Numbered from the stretch's first letter, positions 47,513 through 60,810 are shown. The stretch: 64,000 bases of DNA from Opeltia flavorubescens (GCA_000442125.1 KE546967.1:1178001-1242000); one strand, 5' to 3'. The notes: generated by a model not told the origin, from the letters alone. Made by a program: numbers and translations.

Positions 47513-47680
47513 CTTAACGAAGGCAGGCCTCCGATGTTCGAGATGAGGTTCGACGAATGAGCGTACAGGAATTGAGGGTTCGGCGCCAAGCCTCGGCTGC
47601 GGTACGGTGGGCTCTTCATCCTATCGCGCGGTCAATATCAATGACTCAATGATGCGAAAATCGCTAGACGCATCTTGTGC

Positions 47681-49445
47681 ATGAAATCTCATATTCAACA
47701 CTGTGTGCGGCTTGCATCAACTCGAACAACTGCATTGAGACCGAAAGCTAGAATAGCACTTCCGTACCTCTCAACATCAAATTACACCACCAGTTCTCCT
47801 AATACCTCTACCACAATGGGTCGCGACAAAGACAAGGACAAGGAGAAGCTCTCCTTCCAGCTCAAAACTCCGAAAGGTACCAAAGACTGGACTGGCACCG
47901 ACATGGTCCTCCGTGACCGCATCTTCTCCACCATCACTGAAGTTTTCAAGCGCCATGGCGCCGTCACAATCGACACCCCCGTCTTCGAGCTCCGTGAAAT
48001 CCTCGCCGGCAAGTACGGAGAAGATAGCAAACTTATTTACGACCTCCAGGACCAGGGTGGCGAGATATGCTCCCTACGCTACGATCTCACCGTTCCGTTC
48101 GCGCGATGGCTGGCTATGAATCCAAGTGTGCAGAACATCAAGCGGTATCATATTGCGAAGGTGTATCGGAGAGATCAACCGGTCATGACGAAAGGAAGAA
48201 TGAGAGAGTTTTATCAGTGCGATTTCGATATCGCAGGCGCTTATGATTCGATGTTACCAGATGCGGAGATTTTGCGTATCGTATGTGAGGTTTTCGAGGG
48301 GCTGGGCTGGAAGGAGAAGGGGGAATTCACGATCAAGATCAATCATAGGGGAATTCTAGATGGAGTATTTGAAGTATGCGGGGTACCGAAGGAGAAAATC
48401 AGAAGTATAAGTAGTGCTGTTGATAAGTTGGACAAGGTCAGTTGGGAGGAGGTAAGGAAGGAAATGGTAGAAGAGAAGGGTCTACAGGAGGAAGTGGCAG
48501 ATAAGATCTGGGAGTTCGTTCAAAGAAAAGGTGGAAGTGAAGTGCTTGATGGGCTGAAGAAAAATGAAGAACTGCAGGCGAACGAGAGCATGAAGAGGGG
48601 GATGGATGATATGGGACTACTATTTGAGTACTTGGAGAGTTTTGGCGTTCTGGACAAAGTCGAGCTCAACCTCAGTCTTGCCCGTGGTCTAGATTATTAT
48701 ACTGGGGTCATCTACGAAGTCGTCACAGAAGGCTCTGCGCCGGACACAACCACCGGACAGAAGCTCCAGCGAGCCGCCAAGAAAGATAAGAATAAAGTAC
48801 TCGACGAAGATGACAAATCCACTGACCCCTCGATTGGCGTTGGAAGCGTTGCCGCCGGAGGTAGATACGACGAGCTTGTCGGCATGTTCTCGCCCAAGGC
48901 ACAAATACCGTGTGTCGGCATATCCTTTGGGGTCGACCGAATATTCTCAATAACGAAAGCTCGAATGGAGAAGGATGACAAAGCTGCTATGATACGAAAC
49001 AACGAAGTCGATGTGTACGTCATGGCTTTCGGTGGGAAGGGTTTCACCGGCATGGTACGGGAGAGGATGGATGTTTGTAGGATTTTATGGGATGCGGGCA
49101 TCAAGGTATATTGAACTAGTCTCACTTATTTGATAACTTCTCTGATCGAGTCCACAGGCGGAATTCTCCTACAAACTGAAACAGAAGTACCAAGCACAGT
49201 TCAAAGCAGCTGAATCGAATGGAATACCCTGGGGTGTAGTCTTGGGCGAAGACGAGGAAAAGGCAGGGCAAGTCAAAATCAAGGAGTTTGGGTTGCCTGA
49301 GGGTCATCCAGATAAGGCTGGTGTCATTGTTAACAAGTCAGATCTCGTACAAGAGCTGCGTTCGAGGCTGGAGAAACAGGCGCAGACGAATGCTGTGACT
49401 GCATCACTAAAAGGTCTGGACACGGCGGATTCGGTGATTCAGTAA
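47681..49445 (+). CDS. HTS1: Histidyl-tRNA synthetase, probably mitochondrial and cytosolic forms
   Basis: Exons 47681-49105 and 49158-49445 (52-nt intron) give 570 aa from the first ATG. Class II motifs are clear: motif 1 region ([23 protein letters not shown] divided by the fold), motif 2 ([23 protein letters not shown]), the histidine-specific [10 protein letters not shown] and [11 protein letters not shown], and motif 3 with [10 protein letters not shown]. The anticodon-binding domain follows. The first 45 residues (arginine, serine and threonine-rich, no acidic residues) look like a mitochondrial presequence. A second in-frame ATG at 47816 lies in a much better start context (ACAATGG) and begins [14 protein letters not shown], the cytosolic start. 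Yeast HTS1 makes both enzymes in the same way. It shares a short divergent promoter with VPS33. Confidence 0.95.
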
Positions 49446-49668
49446 AGGTACAAAAGGTTGGTGTTCTTGCTGTCTGCAAGTTGCATATATCAGGCGTTAT
49501 GTTCCATAGAGCTACTCATATTATCGGCGCAAGATACCCAATGGAAGGATGAGCAGGCTCGTGTAGTGACACAAACATGTCCAAATTCAATTTGCTCAGT
49601 AGCATCCAATATTTACGTATTGAGCTAACGTGTACCTCACGTCTTGTTTGAATGATAGAACGTGTCCG

Positions 49669-50709
49669 TCATATCTCCGCGAGAGCCATCGCACAGAGAC
49701 TCTCATACCTCGCTGGCTCGAATCGTTCTCTTCGCCAACCCCTCGCCTTCAGTCTGAGGATTCTTAGTCGAAGATCCACTGCACGAGCTTCCTTGTCTTC
49801 GCCAAAGCTCACTATTCCCCTGACCGACTTATTTGCTTTGATGTCTTTGATTTCGGATAGGAATATTTCGACAGCAGTGATATGGCCTTGAAGCATATTT
49901 TTGAAGTCCACAAGAATCAAGTTGTATCTTTCGTTCGAGCGCTGCCTAAGCCATGTATACGATGATGCAGAGAAAGTGACAGAGGGATGACGAACAGAGG
50001 TAGGAGGTGTCGATGGAACGATGTTCCTAGGTGGAGTGAAGGGTGGAGCTTTTACCGTCATGGTTTGGTTCCTTGGGGGTGTGGCTGGAGAATTGAGTAT
50101 ACTGGCATCTCTGTGAATGTGCAATGGTGAAGGTATCAGTGCTCCGATTGACTTGCGTGTGAAACGTTTCTGAGGCATTGGGGAAGCCGGTGAGAACAGA
50201 TCGGAGTGCTGGTTATGTACATCCTTTGTTGGTGTTTGGAGGGCTGAGGTTACATTGGAGTAGTATTTGGTAGGCGTGGTAACGGTTTCTGGGTCTTCTA
50301 GTGGCTTTTCTGGTCTAGGCAAAGCCGCCGCTGCAGCTTTATATGATTCTAGTGAGTGTTCAAGGACGCAAATCCTTCCCGACGAGAGATCGTGCATGCC
50401 TCGTCCAATACAATCCAAGCATACTGCATGATAGAAGTGCAAGTACACAGTGTGTAAACTTAGCGACTGTCAAGATGGTCAAAAGTGTCTGCCTCCGGAG
50501 ATCCAGAGCCTTTCACCTACTGGAAGCTGAAGGTCTGACAAAAGCCGTTGGCATGTGGCTACACACTCTCTCCATTGTCCTTTCCAGTATTGAAACTTGA
50601 CGTGATCCAGCGCCACTTGGAGATCACTCTGGCGACTTGGCTGCTCCGAGAAAAACAGAGAGGTAGATAACGGTAGGGCTCTCTTACCTTTCACGGGTGT
50701 AAAAGCCAT
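49669..50709 (-). CDS. Uncharacterised fungal protein with TPR-like N-terminus
   Basis: Exons 50709-50521 and 50466-49669 (54-nt intron, donor GTAGGT) give 328 aa starting MAFTPVKGKRALPLS. Residues about 25-100 contain helical repeats of TPR-like character (LQVALDHVKFQYWKGQW, VATCQRLLSDLQL, VYLHFYHAVCLDCIGRGMHD). A proline/threonine-rich middle section has several TPP/TP sites suited to proline-directed kinases (PTKYYSNVTSALQTPTKD, PPRNIVPSTPPTS). The C-terminal 110 residues are helical and charged. I recognise no named domain, signal peptide or membrane segment; function is unknown. It converges with HTS1. Confidence 0.7.
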
Positions 50710-51722
50710 TTAAGCAGTATTGAAGACCCAAACAGTCTTCCCACGACGCTTAATGGAACCAGACAAATCGAAGGACAATAACGGTTCTGCAAAGGAAAGG
50801 GATGAAGAAGGAGAAGAAGTAATAAGGCGATGTCCTCCTGGAAACAAACATTGGCCATGTTGATAAAAGCCGGTATTACTAGCTCTGCATCGTATCAACA
50901 TGCGGGTGTGTAAATTGCATACTTTCAACAAAACAGCTTGCCGAGTTATAGGGGAGAATACATAATGAGTCGTAGGAAAAGGCACAACCGGGTTCCCGAC
51001 GTATCGAATACATGTTTGAGTAGATCAAGATATGAGATCTTCCGAATCCAGCGAGTCAGTTGATTGAGCACGCCAAAAGCCTTCCTCATCAACGGGGCTT
51101 TCCAAGGCGGATAGGGACCATTTGTGATATTGATGGCACTACACGCATGACAACTGCTTGGGACTACAGGCTATGATGTTGGGAATACATGGGAGTATTT
51201 GGACCCAAATGAAGGGAGGCGCAGCCGCCGGCTATGCCCCCAATCCTATCTACAGGGTTCCACTCTTGGCTCTCTAATCACCCCACATTCCTACCGCGGG
51301 GCTGCGGTGACAGGCAGTGTGAGGCTGAGTGTCCTGTTACCCATATCCAACTGCAAAGGAATCGATTTGATTTCGGCATCTTCAGGCTGATTTCAATCAT
51401 GTGCTTGCGCGCTATATCCTATTCATGAATTGCACACCTGATCAAGAATCCAGCTCAGGCCATATATTCTGTTCCAACTTGCGCCTGGCCTGATCGTTAA
51501 AGCATTGGAGAGACGGTCGCACTTGCTGAACAAAGAATACTACAATTGCGATTCGAGAAACCCTGACGCATTCAACAGAAGGTGCCAGCCAGCAATTCAC
51601 CTTGTATGAGTGTTGCTGCTAAGTGTAATCATGAGTCGTAAGTCAATCAAACCTAAGTTATCTTCGTTCATTCACTTCGAACCCTCTCCATTGTTGCAGC
51701 CTTAAACTTTCTATCCTCTAAG
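50710..51722. other. Intergenic region, no gene seen
   Basis: About 1 kb between the divergently transcribed TPR-like gene (-) and the CaM-kinase gene (+). It presumably holds both promoters. Open frames here are short and featureless. Confidence 0.5.
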
Positions 51723-53213
<1,491 letters not shown>

Positions 53214-53635
53214 GTATGGATGATAGCGTTGGTAATACCCTGGTTTGTGTGGATAATATTTATACCTTCTTTCTGGGCTCTTGCATTTCCACCACCCTTC
53301 TCGCTCTGAATAATACGAAGCTGAGGCCAAACATGGCGCAACGAACACGGACGAAGTTGATGAAAGGGAGTTGCGTGCTACTCAATGGACTTCCTGAACA
53401 AGCGATATAGCATATACAACAAGAAATAATGCTTCTGATAATGAAACCGTCGGATATCAAACTTGACTTAGATTTTTATTGACCATGAAAAAATGTTCGT
53501 ACTTTTTAGAAGTCTAGGGGCTAGCTTCNCCAGCCACACTTAAGCCATTTCTGGACTATCAATTTCCCGATCCATCTCCGGGGCACACGATGATTACCTG
53601 GCCGTCTGTGTGACTTATGATCAGGTCTTTCTTTC
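53214..53635. other. Intergenic region with one ambiguous base
   Basis: About 420 bp between the CaM-kinase stop and the COQ6 start, with an N at 53529. It should contain the COQ6 promoter; no gene seen. Confidence 0.5.
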
Positions 53636-55183
53636 ATGAAACCGATCAAGGGAACAAGAGGAATTTCCTTGACCTCTCAAGACTTCCAGCGCCTAAGCCG
53701 GAGTTGCTCTCCACGTTTGCCATCATCCAGGGCGTATGCATCCGTAGCTGCGCGAACGTCAGACATTTACGATGTAGTCTGTATTGGCGGAGGCCCTGCG
53801 GGTCTTACTTTGTTGACTGCTCTACGTACAGCATTCCATTCATTCCATTCTAGGTTGGCGGAGCCCATACTGACATCAGGCTGATCAGGCTCGAATCCGT
53901 CGACATCGAATTTGAAGCTGGCACTTGTTGAGTCCCAGGACCTCCACCCCGCCCAGACATGGCGTCTTCCTACAAATCAATTTTCCAACCGAGCTAGCTC
54001 CCTGACGCCGAGTACAATATCATTTCTGACACGGATCGGTGTCTGGCCTCTCGTTGACTCCGCTCGCGTACAACCATACCACTATATGCGTGTCTGGGAT
54101 GGCCTTGACACTTCTTCAGCAATATCATTCTCCAGCTCATCAGCCCCTATAGCCACTATGACTGAGAACCCGATTCTCCAGCGAGCTCTACTCCAGCGTC
54201 TTGACGAGCTGAAACCTTTCAGTGTCTTTGACTCGACGAAGGTTGCCTCCATTGAGCCCGGTCCGTCAGCTTCTGTGCAGGAACCATTGGACCTCTCCTC
54301 GTATCCATCTATCACGTTGTCATCTGGTCAGAAAATACTAGCTCGCCTCCTCGTAGGAGCTGATGGGCTAAGTAGCCCTGTTCGTACATTCGCAGGCATA
54401 CCTACTCGGGGATGGGATTACGAGAGGCACGGGGTCGTTGCCACGCTCAAACTCACCTCGAGTGCTTTCAAACAAGGTCGAGATGGTATGTCAGTAGCAT
54501 ATCAACGCTTCCTTCCATCTGGACCTATTGCTGTGCTAGCACTGCCTGGCGACTATGCGACGCTAGTGTGGTCAACAACCCCTGAAAGGGCAGCAAAGCT
54601 GAAAAGTCTGGCGGGTGACGATTTGGCTGCCATGATCAACGCAGCATTTAGGCTAGATAACGTAGACCTGGACTACATGAGCAACCTTGATACGGGCCAT
54701 ATCGAAGAACTAGATTGGCGCAGCAGGGTCACTGGAGTTGAAGAGGATGAAGCTCGCTTGCCGAGAAAGGTTGAAGAGGTGCAGGCTGGCTCGGTTACAA
54801 GCTTTCCCCTACGCTACCGGCAAGCGGATACTTATATTTCTTCCCGCGTTGCTTTGGTAGGAGATGCAGCACATACGGTTCATCCTCTGGCCGGTCAAGG
54901 TCTTAACATGGGCCTCTCGGATGTTCAATCGCTCGCGAACGCGATCCAGTATACCCTGAAACATGGTGGAGACATTGGGGATGAGATGTACCTTGAACGG
55001 TACAACAGTGATATGTGGATGCAAAACAACCGAATGCTGGGCGTGACCGACAAGCTACATAAGCTTTACGGAATTAGTTGGGGTCCGCTTGTCGGTCTCC
55101 GGAGTTTGGGACTCAAGATGGTAGATCAGATGGGTCCTGTCAAAGGATGGCTGATGAAGCAGGCAGGAGGCATCGTGCCATAA
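53636..55183 (+). CDS. COQ6: Ubiquinone biosynthesis FAD monooxygenase Coq6, mitochondrial
   Basis: Exons 53636-53825 and 53889-55183 (63-nt intron) give 494 aa, near the usual size. The first 40 residues (MKPIKGTRGISL and following, basic and serine-rich) form a mitochondrial presequence. FAD-binding motifs follow in order: GGGPAGL in the first fold (DVVCIGGGPAG), the adenine-site GADG in LVGADGLSSPVR, and GDAAHTVHPLAGQGLNMGLSDV near the C-terminus. This is the UbiH/Coq6 family flavin hydroxylase that adds the C5 hydroxyl to the quinone ring in the CoQ synthome on the matrix side of the inner membrane. The intron contains the direct repeat CATTCCATT. Confidence 0.95.
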
Positions 55184-55439
55184 GATGTGCGAGGTACTCA
55201 AGTACACTAAAGACCAACCCTACTTTGAGAAGACTTTCAAACACAGCATCGGATTGTGGGCACCGCACCTCGCTATATATCAACTCGCTGCATCACGATG
55301 TCAGGTCGGCCGACCCTCAATTTTNTTAAACGGTTATCTGAACTAAGTCATGAAAACAAAAGTAAAGCGACAATGTTATGCATTGATCCTATTCTAAGAC
55401 TATTGATACGGATGAAATACCGCCGTTCCTTCTCAACCG

Positions 55440-56324
55440 TTATACACCAATACCTGGCGACATCGCTGCTGGTTGGCCAATGCTTACTTTCTGGCCCCAC
55501 GCGTGCATTGACGGAAAGGCTCCCGCTACGGGGCGTCTCTGACCTATGGTTCGACTCTCCTGATTCATCTTCAAGGTCTCCTTATATTTCTTGAATACAT
55601 CATCAAACATGAGCATACTACGATAGTCGAGAACAAGTCCAAACCTTGATTGCGTCAGCGGACGTTTCAAATGCAAGCATTCGATATTCACCATTTTTGG
55701 GACCTGGATCGGGATGACGCTGTCATCGTACCAAGACCACGTCTCGAAATGACCTTTATTCTGCTTCGAAGTCCGGTCGTAGAGATGGCAGGGGCTCTCG
55801 ATCTTTGTGTATTGGTGGTTCGATACCTTAACTTCGCGATCGACGACATTGGTCCCCAACTCACCTGGTCTTTTGGGACACGTACAGCACGTTGTGTGGG
55901 GTCGGAAGATCATGTACTTCTGAGATTTGGTTGGCAAACGTGGCCTGCGAGTTATGAGGGCGACGGCGCGGTAGCTCGAGTCAGACTTGTACCTACCCTG
56001 CTTGTACTCGTCCGGTAAGACGAGACAGAAATGGGCACTGCAGTCTCCGTCTCCTTCGATTGGGTGATGCGGATTCGGTATGTAAAAGAGGAACTCCCAG
56101 GCTTTTGGTGGACATTTATCGAACGCTTTGCTGCAAATTGAATCTGTGCAGGCTGTCGTTTGAAGCACACTTTGGAAGAGGCATGGCCGAGAGTATACTA
56201 CTAGCTCGTTCGAGACAACAGAGATCAACCCGGTGATGAGATCAAGTAATCCTAAGAGCAACCGGAGATAATATATATGGAATGAGATATAGATTTCTCG
56301 GAGTCTGGAGATCGAGACATGCAC
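55440..56324 (-). CDS. Protein of unknown function, paralogue of its neighbour
   Basis: One uninterrupted frame of 294 aa (MHVSISRLREIYISF first). It shares a pattern with the adjacent gene at 57196-58458: VV(Y/H)S, a cysteine-containing block with YIP, an acidic GD, then SAHFCLVLPDEYK here against SMHFMVLLPSYYK there, followed by a similar beta-strand-like segment with a WSW/WEW block. I recognise no named domain in either. The N-terminal 40 residues are hydrophobic (IYYLRLLLGLLDLITGLIS) and could be a signal anchor. A canonical donor GTAAGC near 55480 may mark an unmodelled 3' intron, because the last 25 residues do not match the paralogue. Function unknown. Confidence 0.55.
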   Translation of the reverse strand: MHVSISRLREIYISFHIYYLRLLLGLLDLITGLISVVSNELVVYSRPCLFQSVLQTTACTDSICSKAFDKCPPKAWEFLFYIPNPHHPIEGDGDCSAHFCLVLPDEYKQGRYKSDSSYRAVALITRRPRLPTKSQKYMIFRPHTTCCTCPKRPGELGTNVVDREVKVSNHQYTKIESPCHLYDRTSKQNKGHFETWSWYDDSVIPIQVPKMVNIECLHLKRPLTQSRFGLVLDYRSMLMFDDVFKKYKETLKMNQESRTIGQRRPVAGAFPSMHAWGQKVSIGQPAAMSPGIGV

Positions 56325-57195
56325 GTGAAGCTACGCTGAGGAAGAGATGTGAAAGAAGTACCGAGTATATATGGACTAGTCTATAAGCTGGTCGCAGACA
56401 AAGAAAAATCCAGATTGGAGACAATTGCATTGTCTACGTGTCAGGCAGCGCGAACCGTATTAGTCCACCTACAACAAGGAACTCAATGTGGTATATGTTT
56501 TACATTAAGAATTCTTGTTCTCGTGGCAGATAGACTTGACCGGTGATGAGCTACGGCGACGATCCTCGACGGGGCAAGTAACCAAACATTGTACACATTT
56601 CCCCAGATTACTTTGTCAGGTAGCCGTGAATCATTCGAGGACGAACAGTAAGCAGATCCAAATTTTTCGTCTCACCCTTCTAATTAATCATTCTATGAAC
56701 GTCTCATGATTGTTCAATATCAATGCCGTCTGACCACGGAGATCTGACTCCATCACGGGCACCCTTGCCAGTCCCAATCCTCTTGTCAATTTATACGACG
56801 TAAGATGTGACAAAGGGTAAATTGCCACTTATTCCTAGCGATATCTTATATGAGACATCGTATCGGTCTACTCAAATCAAGGATCAGTATCAAAAGATGG
56901 ATTTGGAAAGTTTGAAAGACCTCTTCAGATTTTTCAAAACTAGAACGAACCGGAAGTGCTTCTATCAATCATGAACAAACCTCGGCAGAATAATGATCTG
57001 TTTCTGCTACCTGACATTATGGTTGAATTTCTAGGAAATCACACAATAGAAATTCCAGCGAAACAAAAAGGGAGAAGCGTTAGAGAGCAGCGTGGGACAA
57101 AAGGAAGGTAATGATTTTTGTGATCAAACACAGATAGCACTATAGTAATTTATAGAATAAGAAGATTGAACTAGACCGCGATGATGAATAGCAGC
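56325..57195. other. Intergenic region between the two paralogues
   Basis: About 870 bp. It should include the 3' end of the right-hand gene and the promoter of the left-hand one. Only short open frames occur and none resembles the paralogues. Confidence 0.5.
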
Positions 57196-58458
57196 TTAGA
57201 GAGAGATTAAGTCTAGGATAACGACTTCGATGTCTTCCATGTCAAGCATAAAACACTCGACGGTCCTGAGGAGTGAAGAGCCGGAGACAAAACTTTGCGA
57301 GTGATTCTTGAAATCTTATCAAATCCAGATGTGCACAAATTGCTAAAAATAATGGAGAATGAGAGCCTTACCATCTATCCTTGAGTGCCACCATCTTACA
57401 ACTAGAGATAATCCTGTGAATCAAGCATACAGTCAACAAGTCTATTACACACGACAGGAGGACTTACTATACTTGTGAGCACTGTCCGCCTTTCCCCAGA
57501 ATTCCACGTTTCTGAACCTTGCATGTTCCAATTCTTCATCCTCTTCCCCAAGCTCGTGCAGAACCTGCTCAAATGCGCCATCAGCGAGCCGAATACTGTA
57601 GGTGGAATGACCGGGATAGATGACAGCGTGCAAATTATCCTGATGCACAATCTTGATGTGGTAGCCGATAGTTGTATTGGCCTTCCACTCCCATTCACGT
57701 TCCTCTTCATCGTCGATGATGACTGACCGACGCCGTGAGTGCGCATTGAAAACGACGGTGCGTAGTATGGGGACATTTGTCGCTTTCAGATGTTCGTGGT
57801 CTGGTTGGGGCGAAAGAAGCGTGCATGATCCGACCGGGTTTTTGGAAATCACAAGAGCTGCGTGGTAAGCGGATGTGTTCTGTAATTCCACAGGCTTGTA
57901 GTATGAAGGTAGGAGAACCATGAAGTGCATTGAAAGCTTTGCAGGACCAGGTCGATCACCGCGGACATCTTCGGAGCCGCCGGTCGGGATATAGTTCACA
58001 ATGTCTCCGGCAGTCGTCGAAGCGTGTGTGCAGGTCTTTTGACCGGGAAGCGTCATGGCACAGGTGTGTTGGAGGATTTGCGGAGAGTGTACGACACCGG
58101 TATGGTGGGCAATACGTCGTCTGTACTTCTGGGGTGCTACGCGAACATAGTAGTCTAACTGGGGCTCGACGGATCGGGGATGAAAGCTGGCCTGTGAGTG
58201 AGATGAGTACTGTCTACGGACAGAACCGGCAGCGGGGTATCCATATGGAGCATACCGTGAGCAAGACCCTGAGAAAGTTGATGAGGATGTGTAGCTCGTC
58301 GTACTCCCTCTGCTCCTGGTGCTGTCGCTGCTGCATCGCCAGCTGTCAAGGTTTGGGTGGCGGTTGAGACTGGTCCAACTGTCGATAGAAAAGTCGCTAG
58401 CTTCGGAGTAGCTTGATTTGAAGGAGCCCTTGGTGTAGAGTGTTCGAAAGGGAGGCAT
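57196..58458 (-). CDS. Protein of unknown function, serine-rich, paralogue of its neighbour
   Basis: Three predicted exons: 58458-57468, 57413-57372 and 57314-57196, giving 383 aa. A single-frame reading would stop at 57445 inside a 54-nt intron with a GTAAGT donor and CACAG acceptor. The second intron (57 nt) has a GTAAGG donor and ATAAG acceptor, and the phases close on a TAA at 57196. The N-terminal 90 residues are rich in serine and tyrosine (TSYTSSSTFSGSCSRY). The core resembles the neighbour at 55440-56324 (see there). A charged stretch, DDEEEREWEWK, and GEEDEELE follow. No named domain, signal peptide or membrane segment is visible. Function unknown; it borders the RIP-degraded AT-rich block. 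Confidence 0.6.
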
Positions 58459-58967
58459 GTTCGTCTTGGTCCTTTGTTAATCTTGTATATCTCTTAGAAT
58501 TATAAGTAGTGAACTCGATCTTTCACGAAATTAGCTCGGAATACCAACGAAGTAAGGACTCTTCGGTGTTGAGAAGATATAGAAAGACTTGACCTGAAAA
58601 TATGCGATGTAAAGCTTCCTTGTCGTATATACCCCAGGTGGCCAGATTTGAAACAGGACGAGACGAACGCAAGAACAGAACATGACAGAAGAGGAAATTC
58701 ACGGGAAATATAAGACAAGGCATTGTAGAGGTCCATTTGCGAATGCCTTTATCCGGCTGGCTTTGAGTGGCCTCGACAAAGGAAATTGAGTCAGGAATGG
58801 TGAAGGTCTTGATGTTCTTTGTACTCTCTTTCTGGCATGAATACAAAAGGTTATCCAGCCACACGAATGTAATTTTACTGGGAAGGACCAATCGAAGACG
58901 TCCTTCCTATAACATGCTCGTGCTGTTGGCGGAGAAACTTCGGCCGCACCTTCCCTACCTGCCTTTT
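58459..58967. other. Intergenic region next to the AT-rich block
   Basis: About 500 bp upstream of the serine-rich gene. A 122-codon minus-strand frame (58891-58523) exists but shows no recognisable features, so I do not call it. It ends at a sharp change in base composition near 58968. Confidence 0.4.
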
Positions 58968-59856
58968 TTACATAGCTTAAAAAGGCCTTTAAGACTTTAT
59001 AGATTTAGTATTCTATATAGCACGAATTAAAGTATTTTTTTACTAGTACTATATTTATATTATTTAAATAGGGCTCTAACTACGATAAATAATTTTTATT
59101 AAAGTTACTAGCTATTAATAAAAAATAAAGCTATTTTAAAAAGCCTAATAAAGGTAGTTTTTTTAAAAAGGTTAATAAAAATTTTTAGGCTAGAAGACCT
59201 TTAAATAACCTAGTAATAAATAATATATATTATAATAAAAACCTAATTATTTTAATCTTAAATTATTTTTATTTATTTATAATATAAAATTATTAAAAAA
59301 TAAATCGTTTATTTATTAATAAACTTTTATTTTTTTAAACTCTATATTAACTATTTTAAAACTTATAAAAGCGAGTATTATAATTAATTCTCTATATTTA
59401 ATTACTAATTATTAATAATATAAAATATTAATAAATAAATTAAATAAGTTTTTAAATAACTCTTTTTTAATAATTATAAAAATATTAAAACTTTTATCCT
59501 AAATATTATTAATTTAAAAGTTATTTTTTTAATTATTTCCTTTTTAAAAACTATTTAATATATCTATTTTATTTTTTTTAAATATTATAACTTCTAAATT
59601 AGTAGTTAATTTTTAGTTTATTAATATTACTAAAATATTTAAATTAGCTATTAAAATATTAATTATATTATTAATTAGTAGATTATTAAAATTTATTAAA
59701 ATAGTTTTAAAATTTATTAAAATAAATAAAATAAATAAAATAAAAATTAGATTTTTTTAAAAATTAAAAAATAGAAAAAAAAATTTTAAAAAATATTTAA
59801 AAAATTTAAATTAAATATATAAATAAAATTTTAAAAATCGAACTATAAATATTTCT

Positions 59857-59871
59857 AAAAAAAAAAAAAAA
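59857..59871. repeat. Poly-A run, 15 bases
   Basis: A homopolymer of A in the AT-rich block. It could be a relic of a retroelement tail or chance in this composition. Confidence 0.6.
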
Positions 59872-60659
59872 TTTATAAAGCGTACCTACCGTATTTTATT
59901 TTAATAAAATTTTAAAAATTTTATAATAAATTAATATATTATATTAGACTATTATTTTAAATAAAACTAGTTAATTATTAAAAAAAAATTTATTATCTAT
60001 TTTATAATTTAATTAATTATTAAATAAATTAAATTATTTAAATTTAAAATTAAAATAATTATATTTAATTAAAATAATAATAAATATATTATTATTTATT
60101 TAGAGTAATATAATAAACTTATTTTATTATTATTAAATACTATTATAGAACTTAATATAATATATTTTAAAAATATAAAAAATTTATTAAAATATAACTA
60201 AATTACTTTTAAATATAATAAAATATTGAATTTTAATTATAAAAATATTAATAAACTAATTTAAACGGCTTATATAAAAATAAATAAAATATTACTGTTT
60301 AATTTATAAATATAAAAATTAATAAATATATTATTTTTTATAAATAATAATAGATTTAATAAATTATTTAAATAAATACTATTTTAAATAACTATTATAT
60401 TTCTAGTCTTTTTCTAAAATATCTAAAATCTAAATATTATTATATTTTAAAGGATAATAATTAAATTTTTAAAAGCTATTACTAATAACTAGAAATTTTA
60501 AAATAAAAATTTAATAAATATTATATACTATAAATATAAAAAAGCTAGCTATTATATTTTAAATTACTTTTATTAATAAAATAATAATTAATAATAAAAA
60601 ATTTTTTATATTATTATTAATATTATTATTTTTAATTATAAATAGATTTATATTAAATC

Positions 60660-60810
60660 CGATTTAGATTTCGATAAAAATAATAATATCTATATTCCGA
60701 TACGTTATATAATTATTAAAGGCTACTCGTCGGAATAGATTGGGGAAATCTATATCCAACCTGTATTTAACCCGGCGTGGGTTAGATTTAGGTTAGGTTT
60801 TCGATAAATT
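60660..60810. repeat. Less-mutated island in the RIP block, with imperfect direct repeats
   Basis: Around 60715-60790 the sequence keeps CpA, TpG and several G/C runs (ATTGGGG, CCAACCTG, CCCGGCGTGGG), unlike its surroundings. TTTCGATAAA occurs at 60669-60678 and again at 60799-60808, each preceded by GATTTAG, so the island lies between imperfect direct repeats about 130 bp apart. TAACCC and GGGTTA form a 6-bp inverted repeat around GGCGT. What it derives from is unknown. Confidence 0.5.

Noticed and set aside
53826-53888. Considered that the CATTCCATT repeats in the COQ6 intron are part of a mobile element
   Set aside because: Only two short copies with no terminal inverted repeats or target-site duplication.
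58523-58891. 122-codon minus-strand frame near the AT-rich boundary
   Set aside because: No recognisable domain, no splice partner and no resemblance to the neighbouring paralogues.
60760-60800. Telomere-like hexamers (TAACCC, GGGTTA, TTAGG)
   Set aside because: There is no tandem array; the matches are single and in opposite orientations, so this is not a telomere.
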